51,634 nt of DNA, from positions 6,066-57,699 of the forward strand of contig NZ_JADEWR010000010.1 of the NCBI RefSeq assembly GCF_015207525.1. Reading direction: 5' to 3'. Below the pieces are notes generated by a model. That model saw only the letters and a list, made by a program, of their open reading frames with translations, had not been told where the DNA came from and did no database searches. Within the stretch, counting starts at the first letter, position 1; each line of letters begins with the position of its first letter. A program made the translations under genes and the position numbers. Of this stretch, positions 27,549 to 36,112 are shown one piece after another. Origin of the DNA: Nodosilinea sp. LEGE 06152 (GTDB lineage Bacteria > Cyanobacteriota > Cyanobacteriia > Phormidesmidales > Phormidesmidaceae).

Positions 27549-28502
27549 ATGAATCTCAAGCCTATAGATCAACAGGTAGTCGTCGTCGCGGGCGCAACCA
27601 GCGGTATAGGGCGAGTCACGGCGCTGCGCCTGGCCGAGAAGGGGGCAAAGCTAATTATTTCGGGCCGAAGTGACGAAAAGCTAGCCTCGCTAAAGCAAGA
27701 CATTGAGGCTTCGGGAGGTGAGGCAACCACGATTCTGGCCGATGTTGCCATTTTTGAACAGGTCAAGGCCATTGGCGATAAGGCCATTGAGACGTATGGA
27801 CGGCTGGATACCTGGGTGCACGTGCCCGGAGTGGTAATTTATGCGCTATTTGAGCAGACAACTCCAGAAGAGTTTCGGCGAGTGATTGATGTGAATTTGA
27901 TGGGGCAGGCCTATGGGGCTATGGTGGCTCTGCCTTTAATCAAGCGGGAAGGACGAGGCGCTCTCATTCATATTTCCTCCGTTGAGGGGCTGCGCTCAAT
28001 ACCCTACCAAAGCTCTTATTCGGCTTCAAAGCACGGCGTGGAAGGGTTTTTAGAGTCTTTGCGGGTGGAGCTGATGCACGAAAAACTGCCCATCGGCGTG
28101 ACTAGCATTAAGCCCGCCGTGATGAACACTCCCCTCTGGAATAACGCTCAAACTAAGTTGGGCTTTAAGCCCAAGGGCTTTCCACCCTACTATGCCCCTG
28201 AGCTGGTGGCTGACGCTGTAGTTCAATGTGCGACTCACGTTACCCGCGACTTCTACGTGGGAGATGTCGGTCGAGTGCTTGCGGCCCTGCAGCGCCTCTC
28301 GCCTGAGCTAGTCGATGCTCTGCTGTTGGCGATCGGTTTTGACTTTCAGCTCAGCGATGAGCCCAAATCGGCTCAAGACTCTAACAATGTCTATGAGACT
28401 GTGCCTCAAGAATCTCGCGTTGATGGCGATTTCACCAAGTGGGTGGTGCCCAGTCTGTCTGACTGGCTAGCCAAAACCTTCACAGCCGGAATGCGGCCGT
28501 AG
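27549..28502 (+). CDS. Short-chain dehydrogenase/reductase
   Basis: NAD(P)-dependent oxidoreductase, 317 residues from the ATG at 27549; a TTG ten codons upstream is in frame but less likely. The Rossmann nucleotide loop is VVVVAGATSGIGR. The usual NNAG is replaced by WVHVPGVV, seen in one SDR subgroup with a long C-terminus. Catalytic Ser lies in IHISSVEG, and Tyr/Lys in YSASKHGVEGF. The C-terminal ~100 residues (after TPLWNNAQTKLG) extend beyond the classical 250-residue SDR core. Substrate unknown. Confidence 0.9.
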   Translation: MNLKPIDQQVVVVAGATSGIGRVTALRLAEKGAKLIISGRSDEKLASLKQDIEASGGEATTILADVAIFEQVKAIGDKAIETYGRLDTWVHVPGVVIYALFEQTTPEEFRRVIDVNLMGQAYGAMVALPLIKREGRGALIHISSVEGLRSIPYQSSYSASKHGVEGFLESLRVELMHEKLPIGVTSIKPAVMNTPLWNNAQTKLGFKPKGFPPYYAPELVADAVVQCATHVTRDFYVGDVGRVLAALQRLSPELVDALLLAIGFDFQLSDEPKSAQDSNNVYETVPQESRVDGDFTKWVVPSLSDWLAKTFTAGMRP

Positions 28503-28526
28503 CTGGGGCGAATTTGCGATCGCCGA

Positions 28527-29015
28527 TTACTCTTCCTGACCTTGCTCAGACGACTGATTGGCTACTAAGTTGTCGCGCAGGGTCAGGTATTTTTTACCTT
28601 TTTCGGTGAGTTCTATGTAGTGGTTTAGCTCGCCGGCTGACGGTAGCTGATTAAGATCTGTTTTAGCGTTGATAAAGCCCAGGTGAGACAGCCGCTCTAG
28701 CTCTGCTTTTAGGTTGTTGCTACCGTCGTAGGAAACAGACCCTTGATCGGTGTTGAGCTGCTTGAGGTAGTCAAACTCGTTGTCGTTGACAAGGCTGGTT
28801 AGCAACAGCTTGAGCGACTCAACGTAGGCTTGCTCAGACTCTTCAATTTCAAAGGGGCCAATTTTGGCTTTTTGAATGTTGTTGCTCGAAAATTTTTCGA
28901 GCAGGTTGAAAAGAGGTCTGTAGAAAAACACCAGCACAATGACAATCACCAGCGGCCAGGAAAACAGAATTGGCCCTAGGACCGAAATCCAGTCGAGAAT
29001 AGAGTGGTCTTCCAC
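28527..29015 (-). CDS. Membrane-anchored hypothetical protein with winged-helix-like domain
   Basis: 162-residue protein of unrecognised family. One strongly hydrophobic helix (about 10-32, VLGPILFSWPLVIVIVLVFF) is followed by a short basic/polar linker. The C-terminal domain (about 60-150) has helices and a beta-hairpin reminiscent of a winged helix (LKAELERLSHLGFINA, then HYIELTEKGKKYLTLRDNLV; 'LTEKGKKYL' is a common wHTH ending). It could be a membrane-tethered sensor or scaffold. The resemblance is weak and no function is assigned. Confidence 0.6.
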   Translation of the reverse strand: MEDHSILDWISVLGPILFSWPLVIVIVLVFFYRPLFNLLEKFSSNNIQKAKIGPFEIEESEQAYVESLKLLLTSLVNDNEFDYLKQLNTDQGSVSYDGSNNLKAELERLSHLGFINAKTDLNQLPSAGELNHYIELTEKGKKYLTLRDNLVANQSSEQGQEE

Positions 29016-29357
29016 GTAAGGTCACCTCCGCTGATGCCAAATTTGGATGTGCAGCCTCCTTCGCGATCGCGGCCCCAGGCCAACGACCGTAGCGCCACTT
29101 AGGTACAGAAGGCAGGCAAAAAGATATCGCAGACTTCGTCGCCCGCCCAACCCATTGACGTAACAAACCACTCAGGTCGCCCAAGATAAACGGGTATCTA
29201 CGGCTCAACTGCGCGAATAGCTGCGATAGACTCAGCATAGCGGGCCGTTGCCGCCAAAGAATCAATCTGTTGGAGTGTTTTGGCGAAAAAAACGAACTTA
29301 GCCCTGGTTAAGAGGGCGCGATCGCCATTTTCTCAAGCTGTCTAGCTTCTTCTAAAC
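29016..29357. other. Intergenic region
   Basis: About 340 bases between two minus-strand genes, with HIP1 sites at 29062-29070 and 29320-29327. No terminator or coding sequence is supported. Confidence 0.4.
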
Positions 29358-30299
29358 CTATACAGCGCTGGCCTGCGGAGATGGAGTAGCTGCACTGCCC
29401 TCAAGCTGGGGCAAAAACTTGCGAATTAGGCCAACGGTAACGCTGGGCAGCTCAAGCTGGGGCGTAAAGCCCACATCGTCTAGCTGATAAAAAATCCGAA
29501 TCGCCTGGGGGTTCATTTCCTGTAGGCGGTGGCCTATTTCTGGACCCGTAAACTCAGACCCTCTGCCCCAAATAATCGCCGTAGGCACTGTGAGTTGGGT
29601 GATGTATTTTGACAGGTCAAAACAGAGATCGCCTCGCACAAAGGAAAGGGCGGCATACTCAGCGTTATTCTGCTGGGCAGATTGGAGGTAGGCCTCAACA
29701 ATTTCTGGATAAACTCGCTCAGGGTTGGCAAACTGACGCTGCTCTAAATAGCTGCGAATACCAAAGCTGTTGGCTACCCCTGCGTTGTAGAGCAGCTGAC
29801 TTAAGACCGGCAGGCTGGCGAACTGGGCAAATTGGGCAAATCCGCTGCGTCGGTAGTCTTGGCCGAACTCGGCTAGACCAGCCAGGGTTGTCACAATTAG
29901 CGACTTAAATAGCTCGGGCTGTTCAATGGCCGCCCGCACTGTAAAAGCCGCCGTTAAAGCCGATGCAATGACTGTGGCGGGGCCGCTACAGGTCTCTTCT
30001 AAAAACTCGATAATGATGGCAATGTAGTCTTCAACTTTATAATCTTGGGCAGGGTGATCAGATCGGCCCCAGCCGATTAGATCGGGAGCTAAAATTCGAT
30101 AGTCTGCCGCAAAGGCTGGGTAAACCTTCGACCATTCGTAGGCCGAAGAACCGCCGCCAAAGCCGTGTAAAAATACCAGAGTTTCTCGCTCGTCGGCCCT
30201 ATCTGAGGTAGCCCACGGCTCTCCTTGGGAGGTGTAGTAAACCATGCGGCCATACTCAGTTGTGATAGTACGACTGACAAAGCCGGGGGGAACAAACAT
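29358..30299 (-). CDS. Alpha/beta-hydrolase fold protein with altered catalytic triad
   Basis: 313 residues with a clear alpha/beta-hydrolase layout: LVFLHGFGGGSSAYEW (oxyanion loop), ILAPDLIGWGRSD, a nucleophile-elbow region, a cap domain (about 145-225) and the C-terminal barrel. The elbow reads IASALTAAF with S113 but not GxSxG. The acid position reads GRGSEF (E249), and the usual GH-PQLE is GFTPQLELP with F278 in place of the catalytic His. It may be a non-hydrolytic member or use other residues. Fold confident, activity doubtful. Confidence 0.85.
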   Translation of the reverse strand: MFVPPGFVSRTITTEYGRMVYYTSQGEPWATSDRADERETLVFLHGFGGGSSAYEWSKVYPAFAADYRILAPDLIGWGRSDHPAQDYKVEDYIAIIIEFLEETCSGPATVIASALTAAFTVRAAIEQPELFKSLIVTTLAGLAEFGQDYRRSGFAQFAQFASLPVLSQLLYNAGVANSFGIRSYLEQRQFANPERVYPEIVEAYLQSAQQNNAEYAALSFVRGDLCFDLSKYITQLTVPTAIIWGRGSEFTGPEIGHRLQEMNPQAIRIFYQLDDVGFTPQLELPSVTVGLIRKFLPQLEGSAATPSPQASAV

Positions 30300-30728
30300 G
30301 GATTACTCTCCTGACAGAGAAATGTCGCAGTCATGGCGATCGCGCCCAATAACCGCTGATCAAATCCTAACCACTGGCTGCACGGCTACCATCAATCGTT
30401 TGATGTAGGTTTTGTTTCTGAATGGGCTGGCGCTCGGTTTGGTTGTCTCTGGTGTTTTGGTTAATGCCCGGCTATGTCCCTCCTTTGGTGGATTTACGGA
30501 GCCAGAGGTTACTCTAGACTTTTGTTACTCTAAGAAAACCAATTGGAGCCTCTACAGGCTTCCCGTTGTCTTGCGCATGCTGGTAAGGTCAAAGCTGATT
30601 CCGACAGGATCTTGCACCAGCTCTCGGCAAGGGCAAAGCTTATATTTCGACTTTCTGCCCCTGCAAATTTTTGTTTGTGGGGCTGCTGCCGTTTCTGCCG
30701 AGCGACTGGTCTCAGGCAGGTGTGAACT
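30300..30728. other. Intergenic region upstream of the hybrid kinase
   Basis: About 430 bases between divergent genes. One open frame (30412-30735) has an initial hydrophobic stretch but then low-quality sequence and overlaps the kinase start; not supported. No promoter consensus was identified. Confidence 0.4.
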
Positions 30729-33623
30729 ATGGTAAGGGCGTATCGAGCCATAATTATCGTCGGCAATGCGTCGGGCGAGGGGCAAGGCCCGGCTAGCCAG
30801 CCCGGCCTGGTTGAGCCGTATCTGCTTAAAAATGCCGCTGTGACCTACGAGGTGGTTAACAGTCGCCACCCCCACCGCATTCTGCAGCGCTGTCAAGCCC
30901 AGGCGGTTGATGTTGTGGTTTTGGAGATTGCCGACCCCAGCGACCTGGAGCTGCTTGCAATGCTCAGGCAGCAGCTGGGGGATGGCTGCCCACCTGTGGT
31001 GGTGGTGGGCGACGAGGTGGCGGCCCTGATTATTAAAGCGTTTAAGCTGGGGGCGGCTGACTATCTGCTGAAAGACCAAGTTACGCCTGAGGCCCTGGTG
31101 CTCAGCCTGCAGGCGGCGTTGGCGGTGGGTCAGGTGCCCACCGCGCCAGCCCAGCCAGCATCAGCTCACCCTCCTCAGCCGGAAGCGTCAAAGGTTTTGT
31201 TTCAAAATGACACCGATACTACGGCGGCTCAGCCGTGGGACGTGGGCCAAACCTTTGCCAGCCTGGCGCACTACCGCTACCGGGGCGTAGACCATACCCT
31301 GGCTGAGGCTATGCCCCAAATGGTGTGGACGGCGGACGCGACCGGAATTATTGACTACTGGAACCATCGCTGGTGCGACTACACGGGGTTGAGCGCCGTC
31401 GAGTCGCGGCACTGGGGCGAGGTCGAGGTGCTGCACCCTGCCGATCGCGATCGCACCCTGCAACTGTGGCGGCGATCGGTCACCCTGGGCGAACCTTTCG
31501 AGAGCAAAAACCGAATTCGGCGTCACGACGGCACCTACCACTGGTTCATCAATCAAGCTACGCCCATTCGCGATCGCCAAAACCAAATCACCGGCTGGAC
31601 GGGAACGCTCGTCAATATCGATCGCCAAAAGCAGCTCGAAGAGCGCTTTCGCCTGGTCACTCGCGCCGTCGATGGGCTGGTATTCGACTGGGATTTAAGC
31701 ACCAATAGCGTCTACCGCTCTGAGAAACTGTACGAACTGGTTGGCGTTCACCCAGCCAATGCCCTACCCACCGCCGAGTGGTGGCGCGATCGCATTCACC
31801 CTGACGATATCGCTCGTCTGCAGCCGCAGCTAGAGGCCATGTTCAACAGCGCCAGCGGGCTTTACGACAGCGAGTACCGGGTGCGCCATGCCGACGGGCG
31901 CTGGGTCGATGTCTGGGAGCGCGGCTGCCTGGTGCGCGACGAGCGAGGCCAGGTTGTTCGGATCGTGGGATCTACTGTCGATATTAGCGATCGCAAACGG
32001 GCCGAAGCCGACCGCAGACGGGCCGAAGCCGCCCTCGCCGACAACGAATCTAGGCTGCAAAGTTTTGTCAATGCCAACGTGGTCGGCATTCTCTACGGTG
32101 ATGCCGATGGCTACATCTACAAAGCCAACGACGAGCTGTTAAGAATTATCGGCTACAGCCGAGCCGAGCTAGAGACGCGTCAAATTCACTGGGCTGCGAT
32201 TACGCCGCCGGAGAGCCTGCCGCTAGATGAGTACGCGATCGCCGAATCGCGCCAAAAAGGGGCCTGCACCCCCTACGAAAAAGAATACATTCGCAAAGAT
32301 GGCACCCGAGTGCCGGTGCTAATTGGCTACAGCCAGGTGGGCGCAACCAAGGAAGAAACCATCGCCTTTGTGCTCGATTTAAGCGCCCTCAAGGCCGTCG
32401 AGGCCGAGCGCGAACAGCTGCTGCGTCGAGAACAGCTAGCCCGAGAGGAGGCCGAGCGGGCCAACCGCGTCAAAGATGAATTTTTAACGATTTTGTCCCA
32501 CGAGTTGAGAACGCCCCTCAACCCCATTTTGGGCTGGGCCAAACTGCTGCAAACCCGCCAGCTCGGTGAGGCCAAAACGGCTCTAGCCCTCTCCACCATC
32601 GAGCGCAATGCCAGACTTCAGGCCCAGCTGGTTGACGACCTCCTCGACATTGCTAAAATTTTGCGCGGCAAGCTAAAGCTTGAAACCACGCCCGTCAATC
32701 TCAATGCGGTGGTTGCCGCGGCGATCGATACCGTCAAACCGGCGGCGATCGCAAAACAGATTGCGCTGCGCTTTACGGTTCAAGGGGTCGATGCTTCCCC
32801 AGAGCATCTGACCGGGGCTGAAAAGCAGGGATTGATATTTCGCGTTGCTGGCGATAAAACTCGGCTTCACCAAATTGTCTGGAATTTGCTCTCCAACGCA
32901 ATCAAATTTACGCCTGAGGGAGGGCAGGTAGGGGTTCAGCTCAAGCAGCGCGATCGCCAGGTTCAAGTCATCGTCAAAGACTCTGGCAAAGGTATCAAAC
33001 CCGAATTTTTGCCCCTGCTGTTTGAATCATTTCGTCAGGAAGATATTTCGATCACTCGCCAGCACGGCGGCCTGGGCCTGGGCCTATCGATTGTGCGGCA
33101 TTTGGTTGAGGCCCACGGCGGCACGGTCACAGCCGACAGCCCCGGCGAAGGGTTGGGCGCTACCTTCACGCTTAGTTTGCCAGTGCTAAAGGCTCACGCT
33201 TCTGATCACCAGCCCAGTGTCCCACCCCCGCCCGCCCCAGACCTGAACGCCATTCGAGTTCTGATCGTCGATGATCATGCCGATACTCTTGAGCTGTTGG
33301 CAACGTTGCTGACTCAGTATGGGGCCACTGTCTTAGCTGTTAACTCCGCCGCTGAAGCGATGGAGGGCTTAGAGTCGTTTCAGCCCGACGTGATAGTTAG
33401 CGATATCGGCATGCCTGGTACCAGTGGCCACACCTTAATTCAAAGTATTCGCACCTTACCTGCCGAAAAAGGCGGTCAGGTGGCGGCCCTAGCGTTCACC
33501 TCCTACTGTCAAGATGACGACTACCAACAGACGCTAGCCAGCGGCTACCAGCGATTGATCGCCAAACCGCTTGAGATCGAGCAACTGATTAAAGCCATTG
33601 CAGAGCTGGCCCAGTCTGTTTAA
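30729..33623 (+). CDS. Hybrid sensor histidine kinase (pseudo-receiver, PAS x3, HisKA, HATPase, receiver)
   Basis: 964-residue soluble hybrid kinase. Residues 1-135 are receiver-like with E66 where the phospho-Asp would be, but with K115 in GAADYLLKDQ. PAS/PAC domains lie at about 187-300, 305-420 and 440-560 (IRRHDGTYHWFINQATPI and YRVRHADGRWVDVWERG are PAC motifs). HisKA has H591 in LSHELRTPLNPILGW. The ATPase has NLLSNAIKFTPEGG, DSGKGI and GGLGLGLSIVR. The C-terminal receiver (about 835-960) has D892 in SDIGMPG and Lys in IAKPLE. No membrane segment, so it senses a cytoplasmic ligand, redox state or light. Partners are not encoded nearby. Confidence 0.95.
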   Translation: MVRAYRAIIIVGNASGEGQGPASQPGLVEPYLLKNAAVTYEVVNSRHPHRILQRCQAQAVDVVVLEIADPSDLELLAMLRQQLGDGCPPVVVVGDEVAALIIKAFKLGAADYLLKDQVTPEALVLSLQAALAVGQVPTAPAQPASAHPPQPEASKVLFQNDTDTTAAQPWDVGQTFASLAHYRYRGVDHTLAEAMPQMVWTADATGIIDYWNHRWCDYTGLSAVESRHWGEVEVLHPADRDRTLQLWRRSVTLGEPFESKNRIRRHDGTYHWFINQATPIRDRQNQITGWTGTLVNIDRQKQLEERFRLVTRAVDGLVFDWDLSTNSVYRSEKLYELVGVHPANALPTAEWWRDRIHPDDIARLQPQLEAMFNSASGLYDSEYRVRHADGRWVDVWERGCLVRDERGQVVRIVGSTVDISDRKRAEADRRRAEAALADNESRLQSFVNANVVGILYGDADGYIYKANDELLRIIGYSRAELETRQIHWAAITPPESLPLDEYAIAESRQKGACTPYEKEYIRKDGTRVPVLIGYSQVGATKEETIAFVLDLSALKAVEAEREQLLRREQLAREEAERANRVKDEFLTILSHELRTPLNPILGWAKLLQTRQLGEAKTALALSTIERNARLQAQLVDDLLDIAKILRGKLKLETTPVNLNAVVAAAIDTVKPAAIAKQIALRFTVQGVDASPEHLTGAEKQGLIFRVAGDKTRLHQIVWNLLSNAIKFTPEGGQVGVQLKQRDRQVQVIVKDSGKGIKPEFLPLLFESFRQEDISITRQHGGLGLGLSIVRHLVEAHGGTVTADSPGEGLGATFTLSLPVLKAHASDHQPSVPPPPAPDLNAIRVLIVDDHADTLELLATLLTQYGATVLAVNSAAEAMEGLESFQPDVIVSDIGMPGTSGHTLIQSIRTLPAEKGGQVAALAFTSYCQDDDYQQTLASGYQRLIAKPLEIEQLIKAIAELAQSV

Positions 33624-34071
33624 TCAGATTGGCAGAATCATGGGTAATATGCGTTAGGCATAGCAGTAGCGCATCAAAACTTTGTTCGGCACTTCAGCAA
33701 TAGTCATTCTCAGTTCCGTATAAATTGATACGGGGAATACACATTTTCTAGACTTGGCCAATGTGGCAATTGGTTGATCTGTAGTAACAAGTAGTGATTA
33801 ATGAATAGATTTGTTACAACACTCAAAACGATAACCAGTCTTAGTGATCAGGAGTGAACGAGATAAGTTATACAGAACTTTGCTTGTACTGTTTCAGAAA
33901 GTAAACGCTACAACACTAATTCAAACATACTAAATTTAGCGAGGGGAATGAAGCTTATATAAAGCTTGATTCTTTTATTATTGTTTTCTAGATAATTGAT
34001 TGCCTACATAGGGATAGTGGCAGCGCCCAGTTGGGTACTATGAAATTGCAGGCAGCTCGGCAAATCTATTT
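33624..34071. other. AT-rich leader of the nuclease-ParA cassette with small inverted repeats
   Basis: Composition drops sharply to AT-rich from about 33640. Small dyads: CCGTAT/ATACGG (33716-33721, 33728-33733), GTAACAA/TTGTTAC (33784-33790, 33811-33817) and AAGCTT-ATATA-AAGCTT (33951-33967). These are candidate operators or partition-type sites. No coding sequence and no HIP1 octamer. Confidence 0.5.
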
Positions 34072-35412
34072 GTGATTATGATGGCTTCACAACTCCAGGA
34101 AGCGCTTCAAAGTCTTCCGGAAAATGCACCCGAACCAATTGTTAAAGAGATCTTTAGCTCAGTTCTATTTAAAGTATTAGATTTTCAACAAGGCGAAATT
34201 CATCCTGAATATACTACGGGGCGTGGTCCTGTTGATTATGCTATTCGAAAGACAAGAGAGGATGACATATTTCTTCACACCAAAACCAATCCTTGGTTAT
34301 TAGTCGAGTTAAAAGGAAGAGATGTAAATCTATCGCCTGATGCTGCCAATTATCAAAAAACTGTTAACCAACTTAAGCGGTACTTGCTAGCGGATTATAC
34401 TAGCTCTTGTCAATGGGGATTGATTACAAACTCAATTCACATTCAGCTTTTCCGAAAACATGGAAGGGTCGTTCATCCGGCAACACCTTGCTTGTCTATG
34501 GATTCGAGTAACGTTGATGAGATTGCATCGCTAATTAAAGAAAAGATAGACTGTTCTGTTAAGGCTCTGACTATAGCTGTTTATAACAACAAGGGAGGAG
34601 TAGGGAAAACTACTACTACTGTCAACCTTGCTGCCATCTTTACTTTGCTTGGCAAAAAAGTTTTAATCGTTGACTTTGATCCTAATCAACAAGACTTGAC
34701 AAATTCCCTTGGGCTTCCGCTTCAAGATGGCGATGTCTATAAAGCACTTACTGAGAAATCACCCAATTTGTCGAATGCTATTCATTCTTTTTCGTTGACT
34801 GAAAAACGAACCGGACAGGTATTTAGCTTTGACATTATTTCAGCCGATAAGGTTTTAGCTTATGATATTGAAGAAGCTAAGATTCGACAAGAAATCAAGA
34901 TTAATACTTTACACAAAGCTTTAGAAAAATTAAAAACCCAGTACGATTACATATTGATCGATAATCCACCAAACTGGAGAATCTTTAGCCAGCTTGGTCT
35001 TTATGCTGCGGATGTGGTTTTGATCCCAACGAAGCACAATAACTTGTTTTCCTTAGAGAATGCTGCAACTGCTATGAAGCAGTTTATTCCGGAGACCCAA
35101 AAACATAAGGGCGATGGAACACCTGTTCCATTACCAGTCTTCTTCAATGGAGAGAAGATGACTCATCCTCAGCTTAAAGCCGCAAAAGAGGCGATTGCTG
35201 AGATTATCAAATTATCTAAAAAAGAAGGCCACAATTTATTGCCTTACTTCTTCCCTAAATGGTCAAAATCTACGCAAGATACTCACATTCTTGAGATTCC
35301 AAGTTATGCCAATATTGCAGGATCTGCTTTTGCTCGAATCCCTGCCGTATATAGAGATAAAACAGCCCGCGAGTATTATAAAGGTCTTGCTAAGGAGTAT
35401 TTTTTGAAATGA
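34072..35412 (+). CDS. PD-(D/E)XK nuclease-like domain fused to ParA-type ATPase
   Basis: 446 residues. About 1-160 resemble the HsdR N-terminal PD-(D/E)XK fold: a helix with E26, RGPVDYAI with D55, LLVELKGRD with E79 and K81, then QKTVNQLKRYL. About 164-446 are a ParA/MinD-type ATPase: deviant Walker A NNKGGVGKTTT (K174, K179), A' motif LIVDFDPNQQDL, Walker B DYILIDNPP (D296), and a conserved C-terminal half. GTG at 34072 or ATGs at 34078/34081 may start it; no ribosome site is clear. The stop overlaps the next start (ATGA). AT-rich and HIP1-free, probably acquired. Domain reading strong, function unknown. Confidence 0.85.
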   Translation: MIMMASQLQEALQSLPENAPEPIVKEIFSSVLFKVLDFQQGEIHPEYTTGRGPVDYAIRKTREDDIFLHTKTNPWLLVELKGRDVNLSPDAANYQKTVNQLKRYLLADYTSSCQWGLITNSIHIQLFRKHGRVVHPATPCLSMDSSNVDEIASLIKEKIDCSVKALTIAVYNNKGGVGKTTTTVNLAAIFTLLGKKVLIVDFDPNQQDLTNSLGLPLQDGDVYKALTEKSPNLSNAIHSFSLTEKRTGQVFSFDIISADKVLAYDIEEAKIRQEIKINTLHKALEKLKTQYDYILIDNPPNWRIFSQLGLYAADVVLIPTKHNNLFSLENAATAMKQFIPETQKHKGDGTPVPLPVFFNGEKMTHPQLKAAKEAIAEIIKLSKKEGHNLLPYFFPKWSKSTQDTHILEIPSYANIAGSAFARIPAVYRDKTAREYYKGLAKEYFLK

Positions 35413-36092
35413 GTAACTTTAGTGACGTCGGAAATTTGATGTACCTTTATCTGGATAATATTGATCCAGGTAGCGGAACAGGCACACCTGAATTTTTGAT
35501 TCATGCCGCTGCTCATCTACTGAATCAGAAAGGGGGGCGAAACTGGAATCCTGTTATTGTTAAGGAAGTGAGCGAGGATAAATACGAAGTTATTGGCAAT
35601 ACTTTTATCTACGCTGTAGCTGAAGCGGCTGGACTTGAAAAGGTTTGGTGTATTATTGCTGATGATAGTGATGATGCCGCAGAGCTTTCTAAAGTGTTGG
35701 CGGGCGAGGAGATTCCTAAAGTCAATCTTTCTAAAGCATCTAGAGATGAGATTATGTCAGCTCTTCAGTACTTGATTGAGCAGCCAGGAAGCTCACTCAA
35801 AGCAGTGAAACTGCCTGTTGCAACTAATAGGATTGACGAATCTCCCCGTCAATACTGGAAAAATCTAAATGAGATTACAAAGCTTAAGTGCGGAATCACG
35901 AAAGGAAAAAAGCTTGACGCTCTAAAGCAGGTTTTTTACCTTACACCGGAACCGCTGCCTAAAACCATTAAAGACCCAGCAATCCTAAATTCACTGACTA
36001 TGACAGAGCTTAAAAAAATGGCAAAGGAAAGGGCCATACCGGCTTTTGGGAAAATGAAGAAGCCCGAAATCGTTGAGGCTTTAAGTCAATAA
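35409..36092 (+). CDS. ParB-like protein with C-terminal Rho_N/SAP-like motif
   Basis: 227 residues, translationally coupled to the nuclease-ParA gene by a 4-base overlap. About 45-90 read like a ParB N-terminal fold: NWNPVIVKEVSEDKYEVIG, then YAVAEAAGLEKVWCIIADD. The GERR box needed for CTP binding in canonical ParB is GNTF here. About 105-180 are helical without a recognisable ParB helix-turn-helix. About 193-226 (LNSLTMTELKKMAKERAIPA, then KKPEIVEAL) match a Rho_N/SAP-type nucleic-acid-binding helix pair. It is presumably the DNA-binding partner of the ATPase. The assignment is by motif reading only. Confidence 0.75.
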   Translation: MSNFSDVGNLMYLYLDNIDPGSGTGTPEFLIHAAAHLLNQKGGRNWNPVIVKEVSEDKYEVIGNTFIYAVAEAAGLEKVWCIIADDSDDAAELSKVLAGEEIPKVNLSKASRDEIMSALQYLIEQPGSSLKAVKLPVATNRIDESPRQYWKNLNEITKLKCGITKGKKLDALKQVFYLTPEPLPKTIKDPAILNSLTMTELKKMAKERAIPAFGKMKKPEIVEALSQ

Positions 36093-36112
36093 GCACTAGC
36101 TGCTAAAAGGCG

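Noticed and set aside
28849..29265. 138-codon frame overlapping the membrane-anchored hypothetical gene
   Set aside because: Same-strand frame overlapping a better gene, Arg/Pro-rich composition typical of an out-of-frame reading.
30412..30735. 107-codon open frame upstream of the hybrid kinase
   Set aside because: Hydrophobic only at its start, overlaps the kinase start codon and shows no family pattern.
33880..33905. TGTTTCA half-site resembling canonical parS
   Set aside because: Only one half of the palindrome is present; the second half does not match.
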